64,000 nt of DNA from assembly GCF_027359395.1 (NCBI RefSeq), contig NZ_CP114778.1, forward strand, positions 1,922,001 to 1,986,000, written 5' to 3'. The notes under the pieces were generated by a model. It worked only from the letters and a program-made list of their open reading frames with translations, was not told the DNA's origin and did not search any database. The DNA is from Prochlorococcus marinus str. MIT 1013. GTDB taxonomy: Bacteria; Cyanobacteriota; Cyanobacteriia; PCC-6307; Cyanobiaceae. This document shows, piece by piece, positions 44,772 through 53,970 of this stretch; the stretch's first letter is position 1, and each line of letters begins with the position of its first letter. The translations under genes were made by a program, and so were the position numbers.

Positions 44772-45515
44772 TTAGTTTGAGTAAATTATTTTTATAAATT
44801 TTGAATATAATATTCGAATGGATTCAATAATTGGCATTAATAAATATGTTATCGGATTGGGAGTTACTATAATTAAATAATTTTCTTTTTCTGCTTTTTT
44901 GATTATTCTTTCTGCTACAAATTCAGGTTTCAGAATTCCTTGTGGGTTTAATTTCGATTTGAAGGGGCCTAGTATTAATTTTTTGATAATCAAGTAATTA
45001 CTTTTTTCAATTGATAATTTACTTTTTTTTAAACTTACTAGTTCACCGATTAGACGTTTTGTTATTTCATATACAGGACTAAAAGCTATTTGGATCTCTG
45101 CTTCTGATGTATTTATCCATATTTCCTTTGTACTATCTTCATTATTATCTATTGCTAAGTCCTCAAAGATTTTAATCAATCTCCAATAGCTCAGTGCATT
45201 GATTTCTATAGCTTTATTTATTTCATTGAAATCAATAATTTCTTTTGGATTAAATCCATGGTTAAGTATTAAAATATCAATATTTTTAAGACTACTTGAG
45301 AGTTCATCTTCTTTTCCACATGACCAGTAAATCCATTCATTCGGTGCGCTTGCATCAGAGTTAACATGGTTTTTTTTGCTATGAGTTAACCCAACCATAT
45401 AAGCCCCCTTTTTTTTCAGTTCCTGAATAAGAGACTTACCAAGACTCCCGGTTGCACCCGTTATGGCAATTCTTAACCCTTTAAACCTTGAACTTTTTGA
45501 TAAGTTTTTGTTCAT
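44772..45515 (-). CDS. Short-chain dehydrogenase/reductase family protein
   Basis: A 247-residue Rossmann protein. The cofactor loop is GATGSLGKSL, NHG appears near residue 90, and the Ser...Tyr-x3-Lys sites look like INTSEAE and YEITK. The C-terminal ~50 residues are lineage-specific and hydrophobic (PITYLLMPIIESIRILYSKFIKIIYSN), which hints at membrane association. I cannot assign a substrate. It is convergent with map and divergent from the DRTGG protein. Confidence 0.75.
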   Translation of the reverse strand: MNKNLSKSSRFKGLRIAITGATGSLGKSLIQELKKKGAYMVGLTHSKKNHVNSDASAPNEWIYWSCGKEDELSSSLKNIDILILNHGFNPKEIIDFNEINKAIEINALSYWRLIKIFEDLAIDNNEDSTKEIWINTSEAEIQIAFSPVYEITKRLIGELVSLKKSKLSIEKSNYLIIKKLILGPFKSKLNPQGILKPEFVAERIIKKAEKENYLIIVTPNPITYLLMPIIESIRILYSKFIKIIYSN

Positions 45516-45663
45516 TTAATTGAATCCATTGTATTTCTTCCAAAAAATAGGAATTACTAGAGTATTTTTGTCTAATTAGAATTTTATACAGATTTGGTGT
45601 TGAGAAGTTTTTCAAAAAGCCTAAACTTATAAAGTTATTAATCTCTCATCAGGTCTTTAATTA

Positions 45664-46764
45664 ATGAGCAAGACCTTTCTAATAGGATCGTGTGAACCAT
45701 TTAGCGGTAAATCAGCATTAGTTCTTGGTATTGCAAGAAATTTGATTGCTTCTAATCATTTGGTTAGATTTGGTAAGCCATTAGCCACAAGTCTTGAATT
45801 AAATGTCTCGGGTAGTGGAGATAATCAAGATCTGATTGATGATGATGTCAGGTTTGTTGGAGAGACATTAAATTTATCTGCTGAAAATTTAATTCCTTCC
45901 ATTCAGTTTTTGGCCGCCTCTACAGCAAGCAGAAGGATTCAGGAAAATATTTTAGATGCTGGAATTAAATTTGAGGAGTTTAAATCCTCTCTTGATTCTT
46001 CGGATAAGGTTATCAATATTCTTGAGGCGGCCGGCAGCTTACATGAAGGACTTTTATATGGATTAAGTCTAAGCCAACTCGCTAAAGGTTTAAACGCTCA
46101 AGTATTACTTGCTCATTTCTGGCAAGATAGTAGAAGTGTTGAAGCTTTATTGGATGCTAAAAATCAACTTGGAGAAAATTTATGTGGTGTTGTTTTAAAT
46201 GCTGTGAACCCTGATCAAATCAAGGATATTAAAGAGAATATAGTTCCATCTCTTAAGTCACTAGGTTTAGAGGTCTTTGGAGTAATGCCTAGGTCTCCTT
46301 TGCTGAGGAGTGTCACTGTGGAAGAATTGGTTAGACGTCTAAATGCTCGAGTTATTTGTTGTTCTGAAAGGCTTGAGTTGATGGTAGAAACATTGAGTAT
46401 AGGTGCGATGAGTGTTAATAGTGCAATGGAATTTTTTCGTAGACGGCGTAATATGGCCGTAGTGACAGGAGCTGATCGAACTGATATTCAATTGGCGGCT
46501 TTGGAAGCCTCTACTCAATGTCTAATACTTACTGGAGCAGGTGAACCATTACCACAATTAATTAATAGATCAGAAGAATTGGAAGTTCCACTATTGAAAG
46601 TTGATAGAGATACACTCTCAACAGTTGAGGTTATTGAGCAAGCATTTGGTCATGTTCGTCTTCATGAAACTGTCAAAGCTACTTATGCCTTTCGTTTAGT
46701 TCAAGAACATTGTGATCTTCATCGAATCTTTAAAACTTTGGGAATTTTTACTGGAATTCACTAA
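45664..46764 (+). CDS. P-loop / DRTGG-domain protein (phosphotransacetylase-family)
   Basis: A 366-residue protein. The N-terminus is a BioD/CobB-like P-loop domain (LIGSCEPFSGKSALVLGIARNL, Walker A-like with GKSA). The C-terminal half holds a DRTGG-like region with VVTGADRTDIQLAALEASTQCLILTGAGEP. Such domains occur at the N-terminus of some bacterial Pta enzymes, but the catalytic transacetylase domain is missing, so it is not Pta. Function unknown; possible regulatory or nucleotide-sensing protein. ATG start. It is followed by the DprA-like gene 30 nt downstream. Confidence 0.8.
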   Translation: MSKTFLIGSCEPFSGKSALVLGIARNLIASNHLVRFGKPLATSLELNVSGSGDNQDLIDDDVRFVGETLNLSAENLIPSIQFLAASTASRRIQENILDAGIKFEEFKSSLDSSDKVINILEAAGSLHEGLLYGLSLSQLAKGLNAQVLLAHFWQDSRSVEALLDAKNQLGENLCGVVLNAVNPDQIKDIKENIVPSLKSLGLEVFGVMPRSPLLRSVTVEELVRRLNARVICCSERLELMVETLSIGAMSVNSAMEFFRRRRNMAVVTGADRTDIQLAALEASTQCLILTGAGEPLPQLINRSEELEVPLLKVDRDTLSTVEVIEQAFGHVRLHETVKATYAFRLVQEHCDLHRIFKTLGIFTGIH

Positions 46765-46794
46765 TAGTGCTAACTTTACATTATCTGAATTAGG

Positions 46795-47313
46795 ATGTCC
46801 TTGAGCAGATCGCTCGATCTTCCTGCATTGGGACGAGTTGATACTCTCGCTCAGGAATTGGCCTTGTTGAAAAACGAGGGAAAAAGAAGAATAGCTTTTC
46901 TAGGGAGCAGGCATGTGCCTGTTGTATCTATCCATATAGTCGAATTAATTGCACGGTCTTTGGCTCAAGAGGGTCATTCGATAATTACTTCAGGTTCTCA
47001 AGGCGTAAATGCTGCAGTAATTAGAGCGGTTCTAGATGTTAATCCCTCTCTCTTAACTGTTTTATTGCCTCAGTCTCTTGATAGGCAAACTGCAGAGGTC
47101 AAGGATATTCTTGGTAGCGTTCTACATCTAATAGAGAAAGAAGACAATAATGATTTACCTTTGCCAATGGCAAGTAGTCTTTGCAATCAAGAAATTATTA
47201 ACAGATGTGATCAATTGATTTGTTTCGCATTCCATGACAGTGAAACATTATTGAGTAGTTGCCATAGTGCTGAAGATATGGGAAAGGTTGTGAGTTTGAT
47301 GTTTTTTGATTAA
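46795..47313 (+). CDS. DprA-like Rossmann-fold protein
   Basis: A 172-residue protein. The fold pattern IAFLGSRHVP, then HIVELIARSLAQEGHSIITSGSQGVNAAVIRAVLD, is like the DprA/LOG Rossmann family. It lacks the N-terminal and C-terminal DprA domains, so a DNA-uptake role cannot be assumed. Cyanobacterial proteins of this type are annotated as DNA recombination-mediator A-like. It follows the DRTGG gene with 30 nt between, and a perfect 11-bp inverted repeat lies 42 nt after its stop. Confidence 0.7.
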   Translation: MSLSRSLDLPALGRVDTLAQELALLKNEGKRRIAFLGSRHVPVVSIHIVELIARSLAQEGHSIITSGSQGVNAAVIRAVLDVNPSLLTVLLPQSLDRQTAEVKDILGSVLHLIEKEDNNDLPLPMASSLCNQEIINRCDQLICFAFHDSETLLSSCHSAEDMGKVVSLMFFD

Positions 47314-47354
47314 TTTCAATCAGAGACAACTATTTGCTTCTGGATATTTTTAAT

Positions 47355-47385
47355 TTACGAAATATCTCATAAGTATATTTCGTAA
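47355..47385. promoter_or_regulatory. Perfect 11-bp inverted repeat upstream of yajQ
   Basis: The arms TTACGAAATAT (47355-47365) and ATATTTCGTAA (47375-47385) are exact reverse complements around a 9-nt spacer. A run of T (about 47395-47403) follows after a further 9 nt. It may be a terminator for the upstream gene, or a leader hairpin or operator for yajQ, whose ATG lies 50 nt downstream. It is the longest perfect inverted repeat I noticed in an intergenic region of this window. Confidence 0.5.
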
Positions 47386-47434
47386 GCAATTTGGCTTTTT
47401 TTTCATAAAATGATGGAAACAAATGGAAATTTTC

Positions 47435-47932
47435 ATGCCTTCTTCTTATTCTTTTGATGTGGTTTCAGAATTTGATCAGCAGGAATTAGTAAATGCTATT
47501 GATCAATTGAGGAGAGAAGTCGATCAAAGGTATGATCTTAAAGACTCGAAGACAAAAATTGATATTAAAGAAGATGAATTATCTATTGTCTCTCTAAGTG
47601 ATATGACAATCGAGGCTGTAAAAGATATTTTATTACAGAAAGCTACTAAAAGAAATTTATCATTAAAGATATTTGATTTTCAAAAAATTGAAATTATAGG
47701 AGGAAATATGGTAATGCAAATTGTTAAATTAAAGAAAGGCTTGCCTCAAGAAATCTCAAAGAAATTAAGTAAGTTAGTTCGAGACAACATGAAGAAAGTA
47801 ACTGTATCAATACAAGGAGATAGCTTGAGGATTACAGGTAAAAATAAAGATGATTTGCAATCTGCAATTAATTTAATAAAGAAGCAGGAAGATGATTTAG
47901 AAATAGCTCTACAATTTCAAAATTATAGATAG
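47435..47932 (+). CDS. YajQ family nucleotide-binding protein
   Basis: A 165-residue protein with the typical YajQ start PSSYSFDVVSEFDQQELVNAI and a KDSKTKID stretch. YajQ proteins have two ferredoxin-like domains. Some bind cyclic di-GMP in pathogens, and most are otherwise uncharacterised. I place the start at ATG 47435, which matches homologues; ATG 47423 would add four residues. It is likely co-transcribed with the 64-residue gene 41 nt downstream. No clear partner in the window. Confidence 0.9.
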   Translation: MPSSYSFDVVSEFDQQELVNAIDQLRREVDQRYDLKDSKTKIDIKEDELSIVSLSDMTIEAVKDILLQKATKRNLSLKIFDFQKIEIIGGNMVMQIVKLKKGLPQEISKKLSKLVRDNMKKVTVSIQGDSLRITGKNKDDLQSAINLIKKQEDDLEIALQFQNYR

Positions 47933-47973
47933 TAAATTAATAATTAAAAACTTTATTACTAAGATTTTTTGTT

Positions 47974-48168
47974 ATGGAGCAATTAATAGAAAGACTTTCT
48001 GAAAAAGCAGTTGTTTTATCTGGAAAGTCAAAAAAAGAATTAGAAAGAACATGTTGGATGATTGTCCATGAGCATAAGCATGGGGTGATGCCAACAGAAT
48101 ATGATATTAGGGAGATTGATGAAGAACTTTATCTGAAGGTTTTAAAAACAGCTAGAGATATGGCTTAG
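47974..48168 (+). CDS. Small conserved hypothetical protein, 64 residues
   Basis: A helix-rich 64-residue protein, mostly charged (LIERLSEKAVVLSGKSKKELERTCWMIVHEHKHG). It looks like a small folded domain rather than a random frame: it has few low-complexity stretches and a balanced composition. It follows yajQ on the same strand and precedes a prohibitin-like gene. I do not recognise a family. ATG start. Confidence 0.6.
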   Translation: MEQLIERLSEKAVVLSGKSKKELERTCWMIVHEHKHGVMPTEYDIREIDEELYLKVLKTARDMA

Positions 48169-48305
48169 GTAAAGAAGAGAGATGCTTTTTATTTATTAAA
48201 ATGACAATTTGGCTGATTCAAAAATAAATTTATTATCTTTTCTATCTAACAATTTTCGCAATACTTGCTAAATCAACATAAAATTATCTTTAGAGAATCT
48301 TTTTT

Positions 48306-49109
48306 ATGACAACTCCATTTCGTAATGTGACTCCGAATGGACCAGGTGGAACAACAACTCTTCTACTCGTCCTTTCATTTACCGGATTTTTACTTCTTAC
48401 TCAAGCCTTTTTCGTTGTTCCTGCTGGACAAGTTTCAGTTGTCACAACATTAGGAAAAGTAAGTGGTGGCTCACGTAAACCTGGCTTGAATTTCAAAGTA
48501 CCTTTTGTTCAAAATACTTATCCTTTTAATGTTCAAACCCAAGTTAGACCTGAAAAGTTTGATTCATTAACCAAAGATCTACAAGTCATTTCTGCCACGG
48601 CCACTGTTAAATATGCTCTAAAGCCTAATGAGGCTGGAAGAGTCTTTAAAACTATCTCTTATAACGATAGAGAGATTTATAACAGAATTATTCAACCATC
48701 ATTACTTAAAGCACTCAAGTCTGTTTTTTCAAAGTATGAGTTGGTAACAATAGCAAGTTCCTGGAGTGATATTTCTGAGTTGGTTGAGCAAACAGTAGCT
48801 GATGAACTTAATAAGTTTGACTATGTTGATGTTCAATCACTTGATTTGACTGGTTTGACTATCGCTGATGAATATCGAGCAGCTATCGAACAAAAACAGA
48901 TTGCTGAGCAGCAGTTATTGAGAGCTCAAACTGAAGTTAAAATAGCAGAGCAAGAAGCTCTTAGATACGATACATTAAATAAAAGTCTCGATGATCAAGT
49001 TCTTTTCAAATTGTTTTTAGATAAATGGAATGGCGAGACACAAGTTGTTCCTTCATTGCCAGGAAATAGTTCAGGAAATGTTCCTGTAATTGTTAGAGGA
49101 AAAAATTAA
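48306..49109 (+). CDS. Prohibitin/band 7 (SPFH) family protein
   Basis: A 267-residue protein. A membrane helix (LLLVLSFTGFLLLTQAFFVVPAG) is followed by an SPFH domain with the prohibitin pattern QVSVVTTLGKVSG..PGLNFKVPFVQ and DLQVISATATVKYAL, then a coiled coil (EQKQIAEQQLLRAQTEVKIAEQEALRYD). These proteins form ring-like scaffolds that guide FtsH proteases. It belongs to the prohibitin branch in cyanobacteria. It ends 24 nt before a strong terminator shared with the convergent hemL. Confidence 0.92.
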   Translation: MTTPFRNVTPNGPGGTTTLLLVLSFTGFLLLTQAFFVVPAGQVSVVTTLGKVSGGSRKPGLNFKVPFVQNTYPFNVQTQVRPEKFDSLTKDLQVISATATVKYALKPNEAGRVFKTISYNDREIYNRIIQPSLLKALKSVFSKYELVTIASSWSDISELVEQTVADELNKFDYVDVQSLDLTGLTIADEYRAAIEQKQIAEQQLLRAQTEVKIAEQEALRYDTLNKSLDDQVLFKLFLDKWNGETQVVPSLPGNSSGNVPVIVRGKN

Positions 49110-49132
49110 TTAGACTTGAAAATTGACTATAT

Positions 49133-49168
49133 AAAATCCAATTTATTAATTTAAATTGGATTTTTTTT
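49133..49168 (+). terminator. Rho-independent terminator after the prohibitin gene
   Basis: The stem AAAATCCAATTT (49133-49144) pairs with AAATTGGATTTT (49153-49164) around an 8-nt loop, and the T-run continues to 49168. It lies between the convergent prohibitin gene and hemL and overlaps the edge of hemL's stop region. On the opposite strand the T-run is weaker, so it should mainly end the plus-strand transcript. Confidence 0.75.
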
Positions 49169-49169
49169 A

Positions 49170-50465
49170 TTAGATTTCAGAGAAACTTTCTTGAAAAGCT
49201 TTTATTGTCGAATTTATATCATCTTCAGAATGTGCAAGTGATGTAAAACCCGCTTCGAATGCACTTGGAGCTAAATAAACACCTTTTTGAAGCATCAGTC
49301 TATGCAATTTACTAAACCGATTTGTATCAGCAGATTTAGCTTCTTCAAAGTTTCTAACTGGTCCTTCACAGAGATAAAAACCGAACATTGCGCTAATGCT
49401 TTGACCATAAATGGCAATATTTGCTTCTTTAGCAGCTGTAATGACTCCATCGACAAGCTTTTTCGTAAGAGCTTCTAATTTTTCATAGGTACCTTCTTGC
49501 TTAAGAAGTTCAAGAGTTTTAATTCCGGCTGTCATAGCAAGAGGATTACCGCTCAATGTACCAGCTTGATACATAGGGCCAGAAGGCGAAACCATTGACA
49601 TGATTTCTTTGCGACCGCCATAGGCCCCGACTGGAAGTCCTCCCCCAATCACCTTCCCCATAGTGGTTAAATCAGGAGTTACTCCAAAACGCTCTTGCGC
49701 GCCTCCAAAGCTGATCCGAAAACCTGTCATTACTTCATCAAAAACTAAAAGAGCACCGTTCTCCTGGGTTACCTCTCTCAATCCCTCTAGAAATCCTGGT
49801 TCAGGTGTAATGAAGCCTGCATTTCCAACAACTGGCTCAAGAATGACTCCAGAAATGGCATCTGGGTTTTCAGCAAAAAGCTCTTTTACAGCTTCAAGAT
49901 CGTTATAAGGAGCAGTAAGCGTATTGGCGGTTGTACTTCTTGGAACACCTGGTGAGTCTGGTAGGCCGAGTGTTGCTACTCCTGAGCCTGCTTTCACCAA
50001 AAACATATCTGCATGCCCGTGATAGCAACCCTCGAACTTGATAACTTTGTCCCTACCAGTAAAGGCTCTCATTAAACGAAGAACAGCCATACAGGCTTCA
50101 GTACCGCTATTAACAAAGCGAACCATCTCGACGCTTGGTACGGCATCTATGACCATTTCAGCAAGCTTGTTCTCGAGCACACATGGTGCTCCGAAGCTCG
50201 TACCTTTTTCAAGTGTTTCTTGAAGAGCGGAAATTACCTCTGGGTGAGCATGCCCACAAATCGCGGGTCCCCAGCTACCTACATAGTCGATGTATCTGTT
50301 TCCATCAACATCCCAGGCATAAGGACCCTTCACTCGATCAAAAACGATTGGATCCCCTTCAACAGATTTGAAAGCTCTTACAGGTGAACTGACTCCACCA
50401 GGCATTAAATTTTTGGCAGAGCCAAAAATTTCTTCAGATCTTTTTGTGTTCAACGCGTCTGTCAC
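49170..50465 (-). CDS. hemL: Glutamate-1-semialdehyde 2,1-aminomutase
   Basis: A 431-residue PLP enzyme that makes 5-aminolevulinate from glutamate-1-semialdehyde, the C5 path to heme, chlorophyll and corrins. Marks are [37 protein letters not shown] and the PLP lysine in [19 protein letters not shown]. The start is GTG at 50465. Its function ties it to hemC, chlG and cobM elsewhere in this window. Confidence 0.97.
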   Translation of the reverse strand: MTDALNTKRSEEIFGSAKNLMPGGVSSPVRAFKSVEGDPIVFDRVKGPYAWDVDGNRYIDYVGSWGPAICGHAHPEVISALQETLEKGTSFGAPCVLENKLAEMVIDAVPSVEMVRFVNSGTEACMAVLRLMRAFTGRDKVIKFEGCYHGHADMFLVKAGSGVATLGLPDSPGVPRSTTANTLTAPYNDLEAVKELFAENPDAISGVILEPVVGNAGFITPEPGFLEGLREVTQENGALLVFDEVMTGFRISFGGAQERFGVTPDLTTMGKVIGGGLPVGAYGGRKEIMSMVSPSGPMYQAGTLSGNPLAMTAGIKTLELLKQEGTYEKLEALTKKLVDGVITAAKEANIAIYGQSISAMFGFYLCEGPVRNFEEAKSADTNRFSKLHRLMLQKGVYLAPSAFEAGFTSLAHSEDDINSTIKAFQESFSEI

Positions 50466-50568
50466 AGCACCTCAGCGAATGAGCTAATAAACACAGTCAG
50501 CCATAATGGCCTAAAAGTGACTGATTCGTCTAAATTTTTGAATCTGTTCAGCATCTGGTTATTTTTTT

Positions 50569-50757
50569 TTAATCTTTAATAGGACCATCTCGATAAATGA
50601 GTCTAATCCTAAAAACAAGTGGCTGACTGACTTTATTGGTGATGATGCCACCCGAATTTAATATTTTTTGGCTGATTGTAAATATTTGATTTGTTAATTC
50701 TGTGATGATTTGAAAATAGAAAAAAACCAAATTTTTAAAAGAAAAATTCATTTTCAT
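50569..50757 (-). CDS. Possible small gene after xth (doubtful)
   Basis: An open frame of about 62 residues from ATG 50757 overlaps the last ~20 nt of xth and then continues into the gap toward hemL. It has a hydrophobic, aromatic N-terminal segment (MKMNFSFKNLVFFYFQI) and a basic end (LVFRIRLIYRDGPIKD). There is no convincing ribosome site, and no family is recognised. AT-rich spacers easily yield such frames, so I rate it unlikely but not excluded. The rest of the interval, to the hemL start at 50465, holds nothing else I can support. Confidence 0.25.
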   Translation of the reverse strand: MKMNFSFKNLVFFYFQIITELTNQIFTISQKILNSGGIITNKVSQPLVFRIRLIYRDGPIKD

Positions 50758-51562
50758 CATCTGAAGGAGGCCAGCTAATGTCGACAACTACAGGCGCGTG
50801 GTCACTTGGTTTTTCTCTAGATCTTTGCTCTTTGTCGATCCAACAACTATTGGCACAACAAAGAATATCTTCTGTTAAGTAAATATGATCTATTCGCCAA
50901 CCCTTGTCTCTTTCCCAGGCTGAATGGCGATAATCCCACCAAGACCAATTTTTATCACCTGGTTCAAAAATTCTAAAAACATCTTCTAATTTCTCTCCTA
51001 AAGCATCTCTAAGTAATTTTCTTTCTTTTGAAGAAGCCATAATTGATTCTTTATAGTTGTTTGGTGTATGTATATCTCTATCTTCAGGGGCAATATTAAA
51101 GTCTCCTAATAAACATATAGGTGGATGATTTGAATTGATTTCTCTTAGATAAAACTGTAGACATTCTAGCCATTTTTCTTTATAAAAAAACTTATCTGAA
51201 TTTATAGATGATCCATTTGGAACATAAACATTTATAATTCTAATGTCATTAATTTCAGCACTTATAATTCTTTTTTGCTCATTTAATATAGCTAAATCTT
51301 TATGGTCCTTGATTACTTCATTAAAACCAATCTTGATATTATTAATTGGGAATCGACTTATTATTGCTACTCCATTGTAAGACTTTTGCCCAGAGATTGA
51401 AACCTCATAACCAAGGTTTGAAAAAATTTCAATTGGAAAAAACTTATCTTCTGTTTTTGTCTCTTGTAAGCAAAGAATGTCAATCTTGTTAGTGACGAGC
51501 CATTCTTTGACATGATCTATTCTTGAACGAATAGAATTGACATTCCAGGTTGCAACAAGCAA
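50735..51562 (-). CDS. xth: Exodeoxyribonuclease III (Xth/ExoA)
   Basis: A 275-residue AP endonuclease/3'-exonuclease of base excision repair. The pattern ATWNVNSIRSRIDHVKEWL, LCLQETKTED (metal Glu), GDFNIAPEDRDIH and WRIDHIYLT with SDHAPVVVDI at the end gives the full active site. ATG start. It lies between hemL and a divergent hypothetical gene. Its 3' end overlaps a doubtful small frame. Confidence 0.96.
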   Translation of the reverse strand: MLVATWNVNSIRSRIDHVKEWLVTNKIDILCLQETKTEDKFFPIEIFSNLGYEVSISGQKSYNGVAIISRFPINNIKIGFNEVIKDHKDLAILNEQKRIISAEINDIRIINVYVPNGSSINSDKFFYKEKWLECLQFYLREINSNHPPICLLGDFNIAPEDRDIHTPNNYKESIMASSKERKLLRDALGEKLEDVFRIFEPGDKNWSWWDYRHSAWERDKGWRIDHIYLTEDILCCANSCWIDKEQRSREKPSDHAPVVVDISWPPSDDENEFFF

Positions 51563-51619
51563 GACTTAAAAATTTATTACTTAAGTTATTATTATGTAAA
51601 TTCAGACGAAAGTTTAGTT

Positions 51620-51958
51620 TTGAGCCAAACTGCACGTTTTATTAATGGTCAATTACTGTTGGCTTTCACTTGTTTAGCACCAATTTTAGTTACGGCAGGG
51701 CAAGTTTTTTCTTCTACTTCAAGAACAATAAGAATTTCAGAACTAAAAAATTATTCAATTGATGAGAAAAAAGACATTTACAGTACTTTTGATACAGAAG
51801 ATCAAATTGATCAAGGTTTACCAATAGATCCATTCGATTTGATGAACCGTCTTAAGCAAGCAGGAGCGATGGATAATGCTACAACACCATCAGATGCACT
51901 CGATGAAGCTATCAATGCATTGGATCAGTCAGAGTTTGAAAATGTCCCAAATGAATAA
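51620..51958 (+). CDS. Conserved hypothetical protein with N-terminal signal or anchor
   Basis: A 112-residue protein from TTG 51620. The first ~35 residues contain a hydrophobic segment (INGQLLLAFTCLAPILVTAGQVF) that could be a signal peptide or anchor. The rest is acidic, with PIDPFDLMNRLKQAGAMDNATTPSDALDEAINALD, which looks like helices. I recognise no domain. It is divergent from xth and precedes the 52026 gene by 67 nt. Confidence 0.6.
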   Translation: MSQTARFINGQLLLAFTCLAPILVTAGQVFSSTSRTIRISELKNYSIDEKKDIYSTFDTEDQIDQGLPIDPFDLMNRLKQAGAMDNATTPSDALDEAINALDQSEFENVPNE

Positions 51959-52025
51959 ATCACAATACTATTTTAAGATTTTGGTAAATTTAAGATTGGT
52001 CACTCATGGCCTATTTATTAAATAG

Positions 52026-52673
52026 ATGCAGAACCATCCAATCCCCTCGGTAACTGATCCATTGCAATACCGGGCAATTGGATTAGTTAGAGGCATTTAC
52101 AAACCCCAAGATGATGACATCTTTACTCGTGGAGCTCTAATTGATTCTAAAGGTAATGAAATAGATTCAGTTGTGCTTGGTAGAGTCATAACTTTGATTC
52201 GTAACTACGTTTCTCTAGAAAAACCTCACCTCTGGGTCGTATATCCAAGATGTAGGAATAATCAAAATCTTCATTTACAAATCACAGGGATTTGGGAACC
52301 TAGTACCTTGAAAAAAGATGATGTGGAGAGCAAAGGATTGAATGAAGCTTCAAGTCTCAATGTTGATTCTGATGATCTATTGGAAGGTGATGATTATTTT
52401 TCAATAAGAGGAGAATTGATTTTTACTAAGCCAGAAGAAAAGGAGGTAGTGATAAAAATTCGTCAAAAGCCAAGAAATCAGCAAAAGAAAGCTTTACCTT
52501 TTAAAGTAAATCTTAAAGGTGAAGTTCCTATTAATTACTTAAAACATTTTATTAGTCTTGATGTTCGTCGTGTTGACTATCAACTTTTGGTTGAGGATTT
52601 TAAAATAATAGGCCCTCTTTCTCAACAACAAATAAAAAATAAAAGTAGAAAAATCTTAAGAAATAAAAATTAG
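52026..52673 (+). CDS. Conserved cyanobacterial hypothetical protein
   Basis: A 215-residue soluble protein. The N-terminal part (PLQYRAIGLVRGIYKPQDDDIFTRGALI, then VVLGRVITLIRNYVSLEKPHLWVVYPRC) and the QITGIWEPSTL stretch look well folded. The C-terminal part is charged and ends in a lysine-rich tail. A linker of acidic residues separates two halves. I do not recognise a functional family. ATG start. It lies upstream of larC by 65 nt on the same strand. Confidence 0.65.
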   Translation: MQNHPIPSVTDPLQYRAIGLVRGIYKPQDDDIFTRGALIDSKGNEIDSVVLGRVITLIRNYVSLEKPHLWVVYPRCRNNQNLHLQITGIWEPSTLKKDDVESKGLNEASSLNVDSDDLLEGDDYFSIRGELIFTKPEEKEVVIKIRQKPRNQQKKALPFKVNLKGEVPINYLKHFISLDVRRVDYQLLVEDFKIIGPLSQQQIKNKSRKILRNKN

Positions 52674-52738
52674 CCTTATTAAAAAAAACTTATATCAATG
52701 TATTCTAGTTATAAAACTGATTGTAAATTTACTTATAA

Positions 52739-53956
52739 ATGAAATCTATTTTTATTGATTGTAGCCTTGGTATATCTGGAGATATGCTCGCATCAGCATT
52801 ATTTGATTTAGGTGTTCCAAAATATATTTTCTTGGATAATTTAGTAAGTTTAAATATAGATAAAAATTATAACTTCAAATTCAATGTGGGAGATAGTGAA
52901 GGTATCAAAGGAATTGTCTGTACAAAAACTGAAATTCAATTTAAGGAATTATATAAAAGTCTTAATGATATAAAAAACTTGCTTCTCGGCTCAAACCTTA
53001 ATGATTATGTGAAGAAAAAGTCTATTAGGGTTTTTGAAATTCTTGCAGAAGCAGAAGCAATTGTTCATGGGAATCAAATTTCAGACGTTCATTTTCATGA
53101 AGTAGGTTCAATTGATTCCATACTTGATGTTGTTAATGTTTGCTCTGCTATAGATTTTTTAAAGCCACACAAGATTTATTTTTCAAATCCACCTTCCGGG
53201 AAAGGAATCGTATCGACTTCACATGGCCCTCTGCCTGTCCCAGTACCTACAGTTCTAGAGATAGCAAGGCAAAAAAAAATCCCATTAACGTTGCTTGATG
53301 ATATATATTTTGGTGAAATAACGACCCCAACTGGAATCGCATTGATAGCAACTTTTATAGATAATTTTGATAAACCGGATAAAATAAAAATTGAAAAAAT
53401 TGGTGTAGGATTAGGAACTAAAAATATTTGTCGACCTAATTTTTTACGAGTTCTGCTAATAGATGATTATTATATTGAAAATAAAAAACCTTCATATGAA
53501 ACTATAATTTCTCAGGAGGCCTGGATTGATGATTCCACACCTGAAGATGTTGCGGTTTTAATCGAAAGGTTAAGGTCTGCAGGTGCTATAGATGTTATTT
53601 GTTATTCGGTCGACATGAAAAAAAATAGAAAAGGTATATGTATACAAGCTATTGTCTACCCTAAGTATAAAAATTTACTTAGGGAAGTTTGGTTTAATTA
53701 TAGTACTACAATTGGAATAAGAGAAAATAACATTAGCCGCTGGATACTTCCAAGAAGAACAGTGAGTCATGAAACTACTTTTGGGACAGTTAATATTAAA
53801 CAAGTGATAAGACCGAATGGACAGATTTCAATAAAAATAGAACATAAAGACTTGACTCGAATAACATTAAATACAGGAATTCCAATAGAAGAGATACGTC
53901 AGAAATTAATCATAGAATTATCAGGATTTTATGAATTAGATGAGTGGTCTTTTTGA
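52739..53956 (+). CDS. larC: LarC-like nickel-insertion protein (DUF111)
   Basis: A 405-residue DUF111 protein. The N-terminus IDCSLGISGDMLASALFDLG, VHFHEVGSIDSILDVV (His-rich, metal-binding) and LPVPVPTVLEIARQKKIPL are LarC marks. In Lactobacillus LarC inserts nickel into the pincer cofactor of lactate racemase. In some species larC is split by a frameshift; here it is one continuous frame. No larA, larB or larE is nearby, so the cofactor role may differ. The next gene starts within or just after its end. Confidence 0.88.
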   Translation: MKSIFIDCSLGISGDMLASALFDLGVPKYIFLDNLVSLNIDKNYNFKFNVGDSEGIKGIVCTKTEIQFKELYKSLNDIKNLLLGSNLNDYVKKKSIRVFEILAEAEAIVHGNQISDVHFHEVGSIDSILDVVNVCSAIDFLKPHKIYFSNPPSGKGIVSTSHGPLPVPVPTVLEIARQKKIPLTLLDDIYFGEITTPTGIALIATFIDNFDKPDKIKIEKIGVGLGTKNICRPNFLRVLLIDDYYIENKKPSYETIISQEAWIDDSTPEDVAVLIERLRSAGAIDVICYSVDMKKNRKGICIQAIVYPKYKNLLREVWFNYSTTIGIRENNISRWILPRRTVSHETTFGTVNIKQVIRPNGQISIKIEHKDLTRITLNTGIPIEEIRQKLIIELSGFYELDEWSF

Positions 53957-53970
53957 CACTTAATGTTAAT

